A stretch of DNA of 64,000 nt, taken from Dryomyza anilis (taxonomy: Eukaryota; Arthropoda; Insecta; Diptera; Dryomyzidae). Shown here piece after piece: positions 1-14,077 of this stretch (position 1 is the stretch's first letter; each line of letters begins with the position of its first letter). The position numbers were made by a program, and so were the translations under genes. The DNA is taken from positions 42,164,044 through 42,228,043 of the forward strand of contig OX638131.1 of the NCBI GenBank assembly GCA_951804985.1, written 5' to 3'. Under the pieces are notes generated by a model, which was not told the origin of the DNA, ran no database searches, and saw only the letters and a program-made list of their open reading frames with translations.

Positions 1-646
1 TATTTGACAAAACATTTCTTGAATATCTCCTGCGACTGCAATTACACCTTGGCGAAACTTGTGTATAATTGCTAACAATGGGCGAGCATGTTCAGGTCCT
101 TTTAGTAAAGCAGAATTTAAAGATACATTTGATGTTACTGCAGCTGCATCAAACACGATACGCAGTTTGTTCGGTTTATTAGGATTGAAAACTCCGAAAT
201 GTGGGAGATACCAAGTGGTTGGTCCTCTAAGATCAGCTTCCTCGTTTGTCAGTAATTTGGCATAGCCTTTCTGTACGTATTTATTTATCTCCTCTGTATA
301 TTTTTGTGCGTAAACGGCGTTGTTCTTCATTTTGTTTTCAACACTTAACAATCGTTGTTTTGCCATGTCAAAGCTCGATGGTAAATGAAGTTTGTCCTTT
401 CGCCATAATAGTCCGATTTCAAAATGTTGTCCCACTCTTTTTGTAGTATCTGCTAAGATTTTCCTTGCACGTCTATTTTCGTCGGATTCCAGGACACGGT
501 CAGTTATTTTGACTCCAAAATTTTCAATTGTAAAATAGTCTTCAACAATTTTATCTAGTCCAGGTATTGATTCTTGGATGTGTAATACAATTTGTGAAGT
601 GTGTAATACAATTTGTGAAGTGGACCATACGCCACCCATCCAAGTT
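1..646 (-). pseudogene. BEL/Pao retrotransposon reverse transcriptase, N-terminal part
   Basis: Read on the minus strand, an uninterrupted frame runs from about 646 to the left window edge. Its translation carries landmarks of a Pao/BEL-type pol: the linker ENFGVK (near 505-525), GLLWRKDKLHLP (about 375-415), YLPHFGVFNP (about 181-210), LRIVFDAAA (about 140-165), and AGDIQEMFCQI at the window edge, where the aspartate of GDI matches the first catalytic position of reverse transcriptases. The enzyme would copy element RNA into DNA. The frame differs from that of the protease just upstream, so the polyprotein is broken near 580-640. The rest of the RT, RNase H and integrase would lie to the left of this window. 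Homology is by recognition, not by search. Confidence 0.85.
580..621. repeat. 21-bp perfect tandem duplication inside the BEL/Pao relic
   Basis: The 21 bases at 580-600 are repeated exactly at 601-621. The duplication adds seven codons and does not shift frame by itself, but the change from protease frame to RT frame happens next to it, so another one-base change must be nearby. Confidence 0.9.
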
Positions 647-1169
647 TAGTTCTGGCAGCAATAGGTTGATCAGATGAAACTTCGACAATATCCCTCGAGA
701 CCCCAAGAAAGCAATTGTCGAGTCCAATAAGTAACACCGGCTGAGCGTTCGTATAATTTAATATTGGTAGATTTTTCATATGTTTATAATCATCTTTTAA
801 AAACGTTTGTGTTGGTAAATTTAGGTTTTTGATTGTCCGAATATTTTTTAGTGTAAAAGTAGTGGAATATTCATGTCCACCTCTAATATTGATTGACACC
901 TTCCTAGACATTTCCGCTGAAGTTTCCTTGCTGTACCACTGTAATGTAAGTGGTTGCATGTGGCCTTTCAGTCCTAACATGTTTGCAATGTCTTCTTGTA
1001 GCAACGAGATTGACGATCCATCGTCGAACATAGCATATACACTAATACTACCCAATGGTCCTGAAAGAATAATCGGCACGATCTTGAAAAGTTGACTGGA
1101 CGTATGATTTTGACGGAAGTTTAAATATTTAAAAGTAATACATAAAACAGTAGCAACAGGAGAAAATAA
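622..1169 (-). pseudogene. BEL/Pao retrotransposon aspartic protease domain
   Basis: The minus-strand frame contains the retropepsin-like signature YAMFDDGSSISLL near 1000-1035, with the catalytic Asp-Asp-Gly, followed by LLIGLDNCFLG (about 715-745) and TKLGWVAYGP (about 622-650). This order is typical of the protease region (DUF1758-like) of BEL/Pao polyproteins, upstream of the RT. The domain would cleave the gag-pol polyprotein. The frame stays open to the apparent Met at 1172, but that codon overlaps the satellite junction, so it is not a natural start; the gag and protease N-terminal parts are missing. A perfect 21-bp tandem duplication (580-600 and 601-621) sits at the frame break with the RT. 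The element is dead. Confidence 0.85.
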
Positions 1170-4100
1170 CACATTGAATGCCTAATTTTTCACTGTAAAT
1201 TTCATTTAATTCGATCGGTGGGTTCTGGAATAATAAGGTTTTCAAAATCGATTTTCAAAATATTTCTTAATTTGGCCATAACTCCTAAACGGAGCGTCCT
1301 AGAGGGTTGAAAGTAGGCGCTTTTTATAGACATTGAATGCCTTATTTTTCACTGTAAATTTCATTTAATTCGATCGGTGGGTTGTGGAATAATAAGGTTT
1401 TCCAAATCGATTTTCAAAATATTTCTTAATTTGGCCATAACTCCTAAACGGAGAGTCCTAGAGGGTTGAAAGTAGGCGCTTTTTATAGACATTGAATGCC
1501 TAATTTTTCACCGTAAATTTAATTTAATTCGATCGGTGGGTTCTAGAATAATATGGTTTTCCAAATCGATTTTCAAAATATTTCTTAATTTGGCCATAAC
1601 TCCTAAACGGAGAGTCCTAGAGGGTTGAAAGTAGGCGCTTTTTATAGACATTGAATGCCTAATTTTTCACTGTAAATTTCATTTAATTCGATCGGTGGGT
1701 TCTGGAATAATAAGGTTTTCCAAATCGATTTTCAAAATATTTCTTAATTTGGCCATAACTCCTAAACGGAGCGTCCTAAAGGGTTGAAAGTAGGCGCTTT
1801 TTATAGACATTGAATGCCTTATTTTTCACTGTAAATTTCATTTAATTCGATCGGTGGGTTCTAGAATAATATGGTTTTCCAAATCGATTTTCAAAATATT
1901 TCTTAATTTGGCCATAACTCCTAAACGGAGCGTCCTAAAGGGTTGAAAGTAGGCGCTTTTTATAGACATTGAATGCCTTATTTTTCACCGTAAATTTAAT
2001 TTAATTCGATCGGTGGGTTCTGGAATAATAAGGTTTTCAAAATCGATTTTCAAAATATTTCTTAATTTGGCCATAACTCCTAAACGGAGCGTCCTAGAGG
2101 GTTGAAAGCAGGCGCTTTTTATAGACATTGAATGCCTTATTTTTCACTGTAAATTTCATTTAATTCGATCGGTGGGTTCTGGAATAATAAGGTTTTCAAA
2201 ATCGATTTTCAAAATATTTCTTAATTTGGCCATAACTCCTAAACGGAGCGTCCTAGAGGGTTGAAAGTAGGCGCTTTTTAAAGACATTGAATGCCTTATT
2301 TTTCACCGTAAATTTAATTTAATTCGATCGGTGGGTTCTGGAATAATAAGGTTTTCAAAATCGATTTTCAAAATATTTCTTTAATTGGCCATAACTCCTA
2401 AACGGAGAGTCCTAGAGGGTTGAAAAAAGGCGCTTTTTATAGACATTGAATGCCTAATTTTTAACCGTAAAGTAGGCGCTTTTTATAGACATTGAATGCC
2501 TAATTTTTCACCGTAAATTTAATTTAATTCGATCGGTGGGTTCTGGAATAATAAGGTTTTCGAAATCGATTTTCAAAATATTTCTTTAATTGGCCATAAC
2601 TCCTAAACGGAGAGTCCTAGAGGGTTGAAAGAAGGCGCTTTTTATAGACATTGAATGCCTAATTTTTCACCGTAAATTTAATTTAATTCGATCGGTGGGT
2701 TCTGGAATAATAAGGTTTTCAAAATCGATTTTCAAAATATTTCTTTAATTGGCCATAACTCCTAAACGGAGAGTCCTAGAGGGTTGAAAAAAGGCGCTTT
2801 TTATAGACATTGAATGCCTAATTTTTAACCGTAAAGTAGGCGCTTTTTATAGACATTGAATGCCTAATTTTTCACCGTAAATTTAATTTAATTCGATCGG
2901 TGGGTTCTGGAATAATAAGGTTTTCAAAATCGATTTTCAAAATATTTCTTTAATTGGCCATAACTCCTAAACGGAGAGTCCTAGAGGGTTGAAAAAAGGC
3001 GCTTTTTATAGACATTGAATGCCTAATTTTTAACCGTAAAGTAGGCGCTTTTTATAGACATTGAATGCCTAATTTTTCACCGTAAATTTCATTTAATTCG
3101 ATCGGTGGGTTGTGGAATAATAAGGTTTTCAAAATCGATTTTCAAAATATTTCTTAATTTGGCCATAACTCCTAAACGGAGCGTCCTAGAGGGTTGAAAG
3201 TAGGCGCTTTTTAAAGACATTGAATGCCTTATTTTTCACTGTAAATTTCATTTAATTCGATCGGTGGGTTGTGGAATAATAAGGTTTTCAAAATCGATTT
3301 TCAAAATATTTCTTAATTTGGCCATAACTCCTAAACGGAGAGTCCTAGAGGGTTGAAAAAAGGCGCTTTTTATAGACATTGAATGCCTAATTTTTAACCG
3401 TAAAGTAGGCGCTTTTTATAGACATTGAATGCCTAATTTTTAACCGTAAATTTAATTCGATCGGTGGGTTCTGGAATAATAAGGTTTTCAAAATCGATTT
3501 TCAAAATATTTCTTTAATTGGCCATAACTCCTAAACGGAGAGTCCTAGAGGGTTGAAAAAAGGCGCTTTTTATAGACATTGAATGCCTAATTTTTAACCG
3601 TAAAGTAGGCGCTTTTTATAGACATTGAATGCCTAATTTTTAACCGTAAATTTAATTCGATCGGTGGGTTCTGGAATAATAAGGTTTTCAAAATCGATTT
3701 TCAAAATATTTCTTTAATTGGCCATAACTCCTAAACGGAGAGTCCTAGAGGGTTGAAAAAAGGCGCTTTTTATAGACATTGAATGCCTTATTTTTCACTG
3801 TAAATTCCATATTTCAAAATATTTCTTTAATTGGCCATTACTCTTAAACGGAGCGTCCTAGAGGGTTGAAGTAGGCGCTTTTTATAGACATTGAATGCCT
3901 TATTTTTCACTGTAAATTCCATATTTCAAAATATTTCTTTAATTGGCCATTACTCTTAAACGGAGCGTCCTAGAGGGTTGAAAGTAGGCGCTTTTTATAG
4001 ACATTGAATGCCTTATTTTTCACTGTAAATTTCATTTAATTCGATCGGTGGGTTCTGGAATAATAAGGTTTTCAAAATCGATTTTCAAAATATTTCTTAA

Positions 4101-7100
4101 TTTGGCCATAACTCCTAAACGGAGCGTCCTAGAGGGTTAAAAGTAGGCGCTTTTTAAAGACATTGAATGCCTTATTTTTCACTGTAAATTTCATTTAATT
4201 CGATCGGTGGGTTGTGGAAAAATAAGGTTTTCAAAATCGATTTTCAAAATATTTCTTAATTTGGCCATAACTCCTAAACGGAGCGTCCTAGAGGGTTGAA
4301 AGTAGGCGCTTTTTATAGACATTGAATGCCTTATTTTTCACCGTAAAGTAGGCGCTTTTTATAGACATTGAATGCCTTATTTTTCACTGTAAATTTCATT
4401 TAATTCGATCGGTGGGTTCTGAAATAATAAGGTTTTCAAAATCGATTTTCAAAATATTTCTTTAATCGGCCATAACTCCTAAACGGAGAGTCCTAGAGGG
4501 TTGAAAGAAGGCGCTTTTTATAGACATTGAATGCCTAATTTTTCACCGTAAATTTAATTTAATTCGATATAATTATTCTGGAATAATAGGGTTTTCAAAA
4601 TCGATTTTCAAAATATTTCTTTAATTGGCCATAACTCCTAAACGGAGAGTCCTAGAGGGTTGAAAAAAGGCGCTTTTTATAGACATTGAATGACTAATTT
4701 TTAACCGTAAATTTAATTTAATTCGATCGGTGGGTTCTGGAATAATAAGGTTTTCAAAATCGATTTTCAAAATATTTCTTTAATTGGCCATAACTCCTAA
4801 ACGGAGAGTCCTAGAGGGTTGAAAAAAGGCGCTTTTTATAGACATTGAATGCCTTATTTTTCACTGTAAATTCCATATTTCAAAATATTTCTTTAATTGG
4901 CCATTACTCTTAAACGGAGCGTCCTAGAGGGTTGAAGTAGGCGCTTTTTATAGACATTGAATGCCTTATTTTTCACTGTAAATTCCATATTTCAAAATAT
5001 TTCTTTAATTGGCCATTACTCTTAAACGGAGCGTCCTAGAGGGTTGAAAGTAGGCGCTTTTTATAGACATTGAATGCCTTATTTTTCACTGTAAATTTCA
5101 TTTAATTCGATCGGTGGGTTCTGGAATAATAAGGTTTTCAAAATCGATTTTCAAAATATTTCTTAATTTGGCCATAACTCCTAAACGGAGCGTCCTAGAG
5201 GGTTAAAAGTAGGCGCTTTTTAAAGACATTGAATGCCTTATTTTTCACTGTAAATTTCATTTAATTCGATCGGTGGGTTGTGGAATAATAAGGTTTTCAA
5301 AATCGATTTTCAAAATATTTCTAAATTTGGCCATAACTCCTAAACGGAGCGTCCTAGAGGGTTGAAAGTAGGCGCTTTTTATAGACATTGAATGCCTTAT
5401 TTTTCACCGTAAATTTAATTTAATTCGATCGGTGGGTTCTGGAATAATAAGGTTTTCAAAATCGATTTTCAAAAGACATTGAATGCCTTATTTTTCACCG
5501 TAAATTTAATTTAATTCGATCGGTGGGTTCTGGAATAATAAGGTTTTCAAAATCGATTTTCAAAATATTTCTTAATTTGGCCATAACTCCTAAACGGAGC
5601 GTCCTAGAGGGTTGAAAGTAGGCGCTTTTTAAAGACATTGAATTCCTTATTTTTCACCGTAAATTTAATTTAATTCGATCGGTGGGTGCTGGAATAATAA
5701 GGTTTTCAAAATCGATTTTCAAAATATTTCTTAATATGGCCATAACTCCTAAACGGAGCGTCCTAGAGGGTTGAAAGTAGGCGCTTTTTATAGACATTGA
5801 ATGCCTTATTTTTCACCGTAAAGTAAAGTTTTTATAGACATTGAATGCCTAGTTTTTCACCGTAAATTTAATTTAATTCGATCGGTGGGTTCTGGAATAA
5901 TAAGGTTTTCAAAATCTATTTTCAAAATATTTCTTTAATTGGCCATAACACCTAAACGGAGAGTCCTAGAGGGTTGAAAAAAGGCGCTTTTTATAGACAT
6001 TGAATGCCTAATTTTTCACCGTTAAGTAGGCGCTTTTTATAGACATTGAATGCCTAATTTTTCACCGTAAATTTAATTTAATTCGATCGGTGGGTTCTGG
6101 AATAATAAGGTTTTCAAAATCTATTTTCAAAATATTTCTTTAATTGGCCATAACTCCTAAACGGAGAGTCCTAGAGGGTTGAAAAAAGGCGCTTTTTATA
6201 GACATTGAATGCCTAATTTTTCACCGTTAAGTAGGCGCTTTTTATAGACATTGAATGCCTAATTTTTCACCGTAAATTTAATTTAATTCGATCGGTGGGT
6301 TCTGGAATAATAAGGTTTTCAAAATCGATTTTCAAAATATTTCTTTAATTGGCCATAACTCCTAAACGGAGAGTCCTAGAGGGTTGAAAGAAGGCGCTTT
6401 TTATAGACATTGAATGCCTAATTTTTCACCGTTAAGTAGGCGCTTTTTATAGACATTGAATGCCTAATTTTTCACCGTAAATTTAATTTAATTCGATCGG
6501 TGGGTTCTGGAATAATAAGGTTTTCAAAATCGATTTTCAAAATATTTCTTTAATTGGCCATAACTCCTAAACGGAGAGTCCTAGAGGGTTGAAAGAAGGC
6601 GCTTTTTATAGACATTGAATGCCTTATTTTTCACTGTAAATTTCATTTAATTCGATCGGTGGGTTGTGGAATAATAAGGTTTTCCAAATCGATTTTCAAA
6701 ATATTTCTTAATTTGGCCATAACTCCTAAACGGAGCGTCCTAGAGGGTTGAAAGTAGGCGCTTTTTAAAGACATTGAATGCCTTATTTTTCACTGTAAAT
6801 TTCATTTAATTCGATCGGTGGGTTGTGGAATAATAAGGTTTTCAAAATCGATTTTCAAAATATTTCTTAATTTGGCCATAACTCCTAAACGGAGCGTCCT
6901 AGAGGGTTGAAAGTAGGCGCTTTTTAAAGACATTGAATGCCTTATTTTTCACCGTAAATTTAATTTAATTCGATCGGTGGGTGCTGGAATAATAAGGTTT
7001 TCAAAATCGATTTTCAAAATATTTCTTAATTTGGCCATAACTCCTAAACGGAGCGTCCTAGAGGGTTGAAAGTAGGCGCTTTTTAAAGACATTGAATGCC

Positions 7101-10100
7101 TTATTTTTCACCGTAAATTTAATTTAATTCGATCGGTGGGTTCTGGAATAATAAGGTTTTCAAAATCGATTTTCAAAATATTTCTTTAATTGGCCATAAC
7201 TCCTAAACGGAGCGTCCTAGAGGGTTGAAAGTAGGCGCTTTTTATAGACATTGAATGCCTTATTTTTCACCGTAAATTTAATTTAATTCGATCGGTGGGT
7301 GCTGGAATAATAAGGTTTTCAAAATCGATTTTCAAAATATTTCTTAATTTGGCCATAACTCCTAAACGGAGCGTCCTAGAGGGTTGAAAGTAGGCGCTTT
7401 TTATAGACATTGAATGCCTTATTTTTCACCGTAAAGTAGGCGCTTTTTATAGACATTGAATGCCTAATTTTTCACCGTAAATTTAATTTAATTCGATCGG
7501 TGGGTTCTGGAATAATAAGGTTTTCAAAATCTATTTTCAAAATATTTCTTTAATTGGCCATAACTCCTAAACGGAGAGTCCTAGAGGGTTGAAAAAAGGC
7601 GCTTTTTATAGGCATTGAATGCCTAATTTTTCACCGTTAAGTAGGCGCTTTTTATAGACATTGAATGCCTAATTTTTCACCGTAAATTTAATTTAATTCG
7701 ATCGGTGGGTTCTGGAATAATAAGGTTTTCAAAATCGATTTTCAAAATATTTCTTTAATTGGCCATAACTCCTAAACGGAGAGTCCTAGAGGGTTGAAAG
7801 AAGGCGCTTTTTATAGACATTGAATGCCTAATTTTTCACCGTTAAGTAGGCGCTTTTTAAAGACATTGAATGCCTTATTTTTCACCGTAAATTTAATTTA
7901 ATTCGATCGGTGGGTGCTGGAATAATAAGGTTTTCAAAATCGATTTTCAAAATATTTCTTAATTTGGCCATAACTCCTAAACGGAGCGTCCTAGAGGGTT
8001 GAAAGTAGGCGCTTTTTAAAGACATTGAATGCCTTATTTTTCACCGTAAATTTAATTTAATTCGATCGGTGGGTGCTGGAATAATAAGGTTTTCAAAATC
8101 GATTTTCAAAATATTTCTTAATTTGGCCATAACTCCTAAACGGAGCGTCCTAGAGGGTTGAAAGTAGGCGCTTTTTATAGACATTAAATGCCTTATTTTT
8201 CACTGTAAATTTCATTTAATTCGATCGGTGGGTTGTGGAATAATAAGGTTTTCAAAATCGATTTTCAAAATATTTCTTAATTTGGCCATAACTCCTAAAC
8301 GGAGCGTCCTAGAGGGTTGAAAGTAGGCGCTTTTTAAAGACATTGAATGCCTTATTTTTCACCGTAAATTTAATTTAATTCGATCGGTGGGTGCTGGAAT
8401 AATAAGGTTTTCAAAATCGATTTTCAAAATATTTCTTAATTTGGCCATAACTCCTAAACGGAGCGTCCTAGAGGGTTGAAAGTAGGCGCTTTTTAAAGAC
8501 ATTGAATGCCTTATTTTTCACCGTAAATTTAATTTAATTCGATCGGTGGGTTCTGGAATAATAAGGTTTTCAAAATCGATTTTCAAAATATTTCTTAATT
8601 TGGCCATAACTCCTAAACGGAGCGTCCTAGAGGGTTGAAAGTAGGCGCTTTTTAAAGACATTGAATGCCTTATTTTTCACCGTAAATTTAATTTAATTCG
8701 ATCGGTGGGTGCTGGAATAATAAGGTTTTCAAAATCGATTTTCAAAATATTTCTTTAATTTGCCATAACTCCTAAACGGAGAGTCCTAGAGGGTTGAAAA
8801 AAAGGCGCTTTTTATAGACATTGAATGCCTAATTTTTCACCGTAAATTTAATTTAATTCGATCGGTGGGTTCTGGAATAATAAGGTTTTCAAAATCGATT
8901 TTCAAATTATTTCTTTAATTGGCCATAACTCCTAAACGGAGAGTCCTAGAGGGTTGAAAGAAGGCGCTTTTTATAGACATTGAATGCCTAATATTTCACC
9001 GTTAAGTAGGCGCTTTTTAAAGACATTGAATGCCTTATTTTTCACCGTAAATTTAATTTAATTCAATCGGTGGGTTCTGGAATAATAAGGTTTTCAAAAT
9101 CGATTTTCAAAATATTTCTTTAATTGGCCATAACTCCTAAACGGAGAGTCCTAGAGGGTTGAAAAAAGGCGCTTTTTAAAGACATTGAATGCCTTATTTT
9201 TCACTGTAAATTTAATTTAATTCGATCGGTGGGTTGTGGAATAATAAGGTTTTCCAAATCGATTTTCAAAATATTTCTTAATTTGGCCATAACTCCTAAA
9301 CGGAGCGTCCTAGAGGGTTGAAAGTAGGCGCTTTTTATAGACATTGAATGCCTTATTTTTCACCGTAAATTTAATTTAATTTTGAATGCCTTATTTTTCA
9401 CTGTAAATTTCATTTAATTCGATCGGTGGGTTCTGGAATAATAAGGTTTTCAAAATCGATTTTCAAAATATTTCTTAATTTGGCCATAACTCCTAAACGG
9501 AGCGTCCTAGAGGGTTAAAAGTAGGCGCTTTTTAAAGACATTGAATGCCTTATTTTTCACTGTAAATTTCATTTAATTCGATCGGTGGGTGCTGGAATAA
9601 TAAGGTTTTCAAAATCGATTTTCAAAATATTTCTTTCATTGGCCATAACTCCTAAACGGAGAGTCCTAGAGGGTTGAAAAAAAGGCGCTTTTTAAAGACA
9701 TTGAATGCCTTATTTTTCACTGTAAATTTCATTTAATTCGATCGGTGGGTGCTGGAATAATAAGGTTTTCAAAATCGATTTTCAAAATATTTCTTTCATT
9801 GGCCATAACTCCTAAACGGAGAGTCCTAGAGGGTTGAAAAAAAGGCGCTTTTTATAGACATTGAATGCCTAATTTTTCACCGTAAATTTAATTTAATTCG
9901 ATCGGTGGGTTCTGGAATAATAAGGTTTTCAAAATCGATTTTCAAATTATTTCTTTAATTGGCCATAACTCCTAAACGGAGAGTCCTAGAGGGTTGAAAG
10001 AAGGCGCTTTTTATAGACATTGAATGCCTAATTTTTCACCGTAAATTTAATTTAATTCGATCGGTGGGTTCTGGAATAATAAGGTTTTCAAAATCGATTT

Positions 10101-13100
10101 TCAAAATATTTCTTAATTTGGCCATAACTCCTAAACGGAGCGTCCTAGAGGGTTGAAAGTAGGCGCTTTTTAGAGACATTGAATGCCTTATTTTTCACCG
10201 TAAATTTAATTTAATTCGATCGGTGGGTTCTGGAATAATAAGGTTTTCAAAATCGATTTTCAAAATATTTCTTAATTTGGCCATAACTCCTAAACGGAGC
10301 GTCCTAGAGGGTTGAAAGTAGGCGCTTTTTAAAGACATTGAATGCCTTATTTTTCACCGTAAATTTAATTTAATTCGATCGGTGGGTTCTGGAATAATAA
10401 GGTTTTCAAAATCGATTTTCAAAATATTTCTTTAATTGGCCATAACTCCTAAACGGAGAGTCCTAGAGGGTTGAAAAAAGGCGCTTTTTATAGACATTGA
10501 ATGCCTAATTTTTCACCGTAAAGTAGGCGCTTTTTATAGACATTGAATGCCTAATTTTTCACCGTAAATTTAATTTAATTCGATCGGTGGGTTCTGGAAT
10601 AATAAGGTTTTCAAAATCGATTTTCAAAATATTTCTTTAATTGGCCATAACTCCTAAACGGAGAGTCCTAGAGGGTTGAAAGAAGGCGCTTTTTATAGAC
10701 ATTGAATGCCTAATTTTTCACCGTAAATTTAATTTAATTCGATCGGTGGGTTCTGAAATAATAAGGTTTTCAAAATCGATTTTCAAATTATTTCTTTAAT
10801 TGGCCATAACTCCTAAACGGAGAGTCCTAGAGGGTTGAAAAAAGGCGCTTTTTAAAGACATTGAATGCCTAATTTTTCACCGTAAATTTAATTTAATTCG
10901 ATCAGTGGGTTCTGGAATAATAAGGTTTTCAAAATCGATTTTCAAATTATTTCTTTAATTGGCCATAACTCCTAATCGGAGAGTCCTAGAGGGTTGAAAG
11001 AAGGCGCTTTTTATAGACATTGAATGCCTAATTTTTCACCGTAAATTTAATTTAATTCGATCGGTGGGTTCTGGAATAATAAGGTTTTCAAAATCGATTT
11101 TCAAAATATTTCTTTAATTGGCCATAACTCCTAAACGGAGAGTCCTAGAGGGTTGAAAAAAGGCGCTTTTTAAAGACATTGAATGCCTTATTTTTCACTG
11201 TAAATTTCATTTAATTCGATCGGTGGGTTATGGAATAATATGGTTTTCAAAATCGATTTTCAAAATATTTCTTAATTTGGCCATAACTCCTAAACGGAGC
11301 GTCCTAGAGGGTTGAAAGTAGGCGCTTTTTAGAGACATTGAATGCCTTATTTTTCACCGTAAATTTAATTTAATTCGATCGGTGGGTTCTGGAATAATAA
11401 GGTTTTCAAAATCGATTTTCAAAATATTTCTTTAATTGGCCATAACTCCTAAACGGAGAGTCCTAGAGGGTTGAAAAAAGGCGCTTTTTATAGACATTGA
11501 ATGCCTAATTTTTCACCGTAAAGTAGGCGCTTTTTATAGACATTGAATGCCTAATTTTTCACCGTAAATTTAATTTAATTCGATCGGTGGGTTCTGGAAT
11601 AATAAGGTTTTCAAAATCGATTTTCAAAATATTTCTTTAATTGGCCATAACTCCTAAACGGAGAGTCCTAGAGGGTTGAAAGAAGGCGCTTTTTATAGAC
11701 ATTGAATGCCTAATTTTTCACCGTAAATTTAATTTAATTCGATCGGTGGGTTCTGGAATAATAAGGTTTTCAAAATCGATTTTCAAAATATTTCTTTAAT
11801 TGGCCATAACTCCTAAACGGAGAGTCCTAGAGTGCGCTTTTTATAGACATTGAATGCCTTATTTTTCACTGTAAATTTCATTTAATTCGATCGGTGGGTT
11901 GTGGAATAATAAGGTTTTCAAAATCGATTTTCAAAATATTTCTTAATTTGGCCATAACTCCTAAACGGAGCGTCCTAGAGGGTTGAAAGTAGGCGCTTTT
12001 TAAAGACATTGAATGCCTTATTTTTCACCGTAAATTTAATTTAATTCGATCGGTGGGTTCTGGAATAATAAGGTTTTCAAAATCGATTTTCAAAATATTT
12101 CTTTAATTGGCCATAACTCCTAAACGGAGAGTCCTAGAGGGTTGAAAGAAGGCGCTTTTTATAGACATTGAATGCCTAATTTTTCACCGTTAAGTAGGCG
12201 CTTTTTATAGACATTGAATGCCTAATTTTTCACCGTAAATTTAATTTAATTCGATCGGTGGGTTCTGGAATAAAAGGTTTTCAAAATCGATTTTCAAAAT
12301 ATTTCTTTAATTGGCCATAACTCCTAAACGGAGAGTCCTAGAGGGTTGAAAAAAGGCGCTTTTTAAAGACATTGAATGCCTTATTTTTCACTGTAAATTT
12401 CATTTAATTCGATCGGTGGGTTGTGGAATAATATGGTTTTCAAAATCGATTTTCAAAATATTTCTTAATTTGGCCATAACTCCTAAACGGAGCGTCCTAG
12501 AGGGTTGAAAGTAGGCGCTTTTTAAAGACATTGAATGCCTTATTTTTCACCGTAAATTTAATTTAATTCGATCGGTGGGTGCTGGAATAATAAGGTTTTC
12601 AAAATCGATTTTCAAAATATTTCTTAATTTGGCCATAACTCCTAAACGGAGCGTCCTAGAGGGTTGAAAGTAGGCGCTTTTTAAAGACATTGAATGCCTT
12701 ATTTTTCACTGTAAATTTCATTTAATTCGATCGGTGGGTTCTGAAATAATAAGGTTTTCAAAATCGATTTTCAAAATATTTCTTTAATTGGCCATAACTC
12801 CTAAACGGAGAGTCCTAGAGGGTTGAAAAAAGGCGCTTTTTAAAGACATTGAATGCCTTATTTTTCACTGTAAATTTCATTTAATTCGATCGGTGGGTTG
12901 TGGAATAATATGGTTTTCAAAATCGATTTTCAAAATATTTCTTAATTTGGCCATAACTCCTAAACGGAGCGTCCTAGAGGGTTGAAAGTAGGCGCTTTTT
13001 AAAGACATTGAATGCCTTATTTTTCACCGTAAATTTAATTTAATTCGATCGGTGGGTTCTGAAATAATAAGGTTTTCAAAATCGATTTTCAAAATATTTC

Positions 13101-13877
13101 TTTAATTGGCCGTAACTTCTAAACGGAGCGTCCTAGAGGGTTGAAAGTAGGCGCTTTTTAAAGACATTGAATGCCTTATTTTTCACTGTAAATTTCATTT
13201 AATTCGATCGGTGGGTTGTGGAATAATATGGTTTTCAAAATCGATTTTCAAAATATTTCTTAATTTGGCCATAACTCCTAAACGGAGCGTCCTAGAGGGT
13301 TGAAAGTAGGCGCTTTTTAAAGACATTGAATGCCTTATTTTTCACCGTAAATTTAATTTAATTCGATCGGTGGGTTCTGAAATAATAAGGTTTTCAAAAT
13401 CGATTTTCAAATATTTCTTTAATTGGCCGTAACTTCTAAACGGAGCGTCCTAGAGGGTTGAAAGTAGGCGCTTTTTAAAGACATTGAATGCCTTATTTTT
13501 CACTGTAAATTTCATTTAATTCGATCGGTGGGTTGTGGAATAATAAGGTTTTCAAAATCGATTTTCAAAATATTTCTTAATTTGGCCATAACTCCTAAAC
13601 GGAGCGTCCTAGAGGGTTGAAAGTAGGCGCTTTTTATAGACATTGAATGCCTTATTTTTCACTGTAAATTTCATTAATTCGATCGGTGGGTTGTGGAATA
13701 ATAAGGTTTTCAAAATCGATTTTCAAAATATTTCTTAATTTGGCCATAACTCCTAAACGGAGCGTCCTAGAGGGTTGAAAGTAGGCGCTTTTTAAAGACA
13801 TTGAATGCCTTATTTTTCACCGTAAATTTAATTTAATTCGATCGGTGGGTGCTGGAATAATAAGGTTTTCAAAATCG
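1170..13877. repeat. Satellite subregion 1: 159-bp units with 46-bp mini-units
   Basis: Mostly full 159-bp monomers, interrupted by 46-bp units (for example 2444 to 2490) in which the segment between GTAAA and AAAGTAGG is missing, as if deleted across a shared AAA. Two pairs of 113-bp units occur at 3777-4114 and 4843-5180. Irregular joints, where a monomer is cut short, are at about 5474, 9383 and 11832. Confidence 0.85.
3777..5180. repeat. About 1.07-kb duplicated block within the satellite
   Basis: The pair of 113-bp units (with the rare features CCATATTTCAAAA, GGCCATTACTCTTAAACGG and GTTGAAGTAGG lacking two bases) starts at 3777 and recurs at 4843, an offset of 1066 bp, with similar flanking monomers. 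This indicates duplication of a multi-monomer block, i.e. higher-order structure. Confidence 0.8.
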
Positions 13878-14077
13878 NNNNNNNNNNNNNNNNNNNNNNN
13901 NNNNNNNNNNNNNNNNNNNNNNNNNNNNNNNNNNNNNNNNNNNNNNNNNNNNNNNNNNNNNNNNNNNNNNNNNNNNNNNNNNNNNNNNNNNNNNNNNNNN
14001 NNNNNNNNNNNNNNNNNNNNNNNNNNNNNNNNNNNNNNNNNNNNNNNNNNNNNNNNNNNNNNNNNNNNNNNNNNNNN
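13878..14077. other. Assembly gap (200 N)
   Basis: Exactly 200 N bases inside the satellite, most likely a placeholder gap of unknown true size. The monomer after it is also damaged (GGCCATAACTTGAAAGTAGG at 14089-14108 lacks the GC-rich box), which suggests collapsed or misjoined repeat here. Array length in this window is therefore a minimum estimate. Confidence 0.95.

Noticed and set aside
59..446. Plus-strand frames at the left edge
   Set aside because: Shadows of the minus-strand BEL/Pao reverse transcriptase, which has the recognisable motifs.
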